A stretch of 7,659 bases of DNA from Actinomycetota bacterium (GTDB taxonomy: Bacteria > Actinomycetota > Acidimicrobiia > Acidimicrobiales > Poriferisodalaceae): positions 1 to 7,659 of the forward strand of contig JAADHX010000352.1 in the NCBI GenBank assembly GCA_013151655.1, read 5' to 3'. The translations under genes were made by a program, and so were the position numbers. The notes beneath the pieces were generated by a model. It saw only the letters and a program-made list of their open reading frames with translations, did no database searches and had not been told where the DNA came from. This document shows positions 7,263 through 7,659 of the stretch, piece by piece (position 1 is the first letter of the stretch; every line of letters begins with the position of its first letter).

Positions 7263-7366
7263 CGGCTCGGTTCGAGCTCGGCGCGACAACAGCTTCACAA
7301 CACATAGGTTGCCACGCTCTCGTCGAAGCGCCACGTAACAACTTCGGGCCTGTAAGAATCGTGTCG
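7263..7366. promoter_or_regulatory. Divergent promoter region between glcD and the alpha-hydroxy-acid oxidase gene
   Basis: This region of about 100 bases must start the glc operon (leftward) and the FMN oxidase gene (rightward). Rightward, TGTAAGAAT (7351-7359) resembles an extended -10 box and ends 7 bases before the ATG at 7367, as in leaderless actinobacterial transcripts. Leftward, TATGTG on the minus strand (7306-7301) could be a -10 box, giving a short leader before ATG 7262. A 6-base direct repeat GCCACG occurs at 7311-7316 and 7330-7335, 19 bases apart (about two helical turns), which could be a regulator site. No GntR-type (GlcC-like) palindrome was recognised. All promoter and operator assignments are inference from short matches. 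Confidence 0.35.
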
Positions 7367-7659
7367 ATGAAGGCCGCCCAGATGCTCGAGACGTTCCGTT
7401 CGGTCGTACGCTTTAGGGCCCCAGAACTTGATGCCGTCGAACGTAGGCTTCGTTTCGCGGCCAACGTCGAAGATCTGCGCCGGATCGCCAAACGCCGTCT
7501 TCCTGGCGGGGTGTTCGACTACATCGATGGCGCGGCCGAGGACGAACGGACCTACACCCGCAACGTCGACGGTTTTGCCGATATTGGGTTCCGCCCTGGG
7601 GTCTTGCGCGACGTTTCAGACCTCGACCCGAGCACATCACTTCTCGGTCGCCGAGTGCG
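7367..7659 (+). CDS. FMN-dependent alpha-hydroxy-acid oxidase/dehydrogenase (LldD family), N-terminal part, cut by right edge
   Basis: The frame runs from ATG 7367 (or GTG 7361, same frame) to the right edge, giving 97 residues of a protein usually near 400. Residues 36-80 match the opening of the FMN-dependent 2-hydroxy-acid dehydrogenase family: LRRIAKRRLPGGVFDYIDG, AAEDE, TRNVDGF, FRPGVL, and then DVSDLDPSTSLLG. Tyr52 in FDYIDG aligns, from memory, with Tyr24 of spinach glycolate oxidase, which contacts the substrate carboxylate. An N-terminal extension of about 35 residues before this block is typical of actinobacterial LldD-like proteins. The enzyme would oxidise L-lactate, glycolate or another (S)-2-hydroxy acid with FMN. 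The substrate cannot be decided because the active-site loop and catalytic histidine lie beyond the edge. The divergent position next to glcD suggests related control of hydroxy-acid use. A mycofactocin-type MftD is less likely given the N-terminal sequence. Confidence 0.9.
   Translation, partial: MKAAQMLETFRSVVRFRAPELDAVERRLRFAANVEDLRRIAKRRLPGGVFDYIDGAAEDERTYTRNVDGFADIGFRPGVLRDVSDLDPSTSLLGRRV

Noticed and set aside
1..7659. CRISPR array, tRNA, rRNA, insertion sequence, phage or defence genes
   Set aside because: No regularly spaced repeats, cloverleaf-like segments, transposase motifs or terminal inverted repeats were noticed; nearly all bases belong to metabolic genes or the regulator.

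Overview
The window is a compact stretch of a high-GC bacterial chromosome. It is dominated by one minus-strand operon for using glycolate, glcD-glcE-glcF-glcB-glcG, read from about 7262 down to 1178. The organism looks like an actinobacterium, perhaps of the Acidimicrobiia type (my inference). The reasons are the GC-rich codon use, GTG starts in three of the five operon genes, start regions with little Shine-Dalgarno signal, an actinobacterial-style LuxR/LAL ATPase, and the N-terminal shape of the alpha-hydroxy-acid oxidase. No marker gene is present to settle this.

Layout, left to right. At 1-920 (minus) lies the N-terminal ATPase part of a large LuxR-family (LAL/STAND) regulator whose C-terminus is cut by the window edge. 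Divergent from it, at 983-1168 (plus), is a 61-residue ORF of unknown function. The operon's 3' end (glcG, 1178) converges on that small ORF with only 9 bases between them. The operon then fills 1178-7262 with no gaps: neighbouring genes overlap by 1, 10, 14 and 4 bases. At the right end a 98-104 base intergenic region separates glcD from a divergent, truncated FMN-dependent alpha-hydroxy-acid oxidase (LldD/glycolate oxidase superfamily) at 7367-7659.

How it fits together. GlcD and GlcE (FAD subunits) and GlcF (iron-sulfur subunit) form the membrane-linked glycolate oxidase/dehydrogenase that makes glyoxylate. GlcB (malate synthase G) condenses glyoxylate with acetyl-CoA to give malate. GlcG is the small HbpS/GlcG-family protein that often travels with these genes. 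One transcript thus encodes glycolate-to-malate conversion. The divergent FMN enzyme would add a second, unrelated route for oxidising a 2-hydroxy acid such as L-lactate or glycolate. No glycolate permease (glcA/lctP type) and no GntR-type GlcC regulator is seen here; the LAL protein is the only regulator candidate in view.

I found no CRISPR array, tRNA, rRNA, insertion sequence or phage gene, and no clear sign of an undescribed system. The most informative points are the fully overlapping gene order, the back-to-back pair of unrelated hydroxy-acid oxidases, and the two divergent promoter regions.
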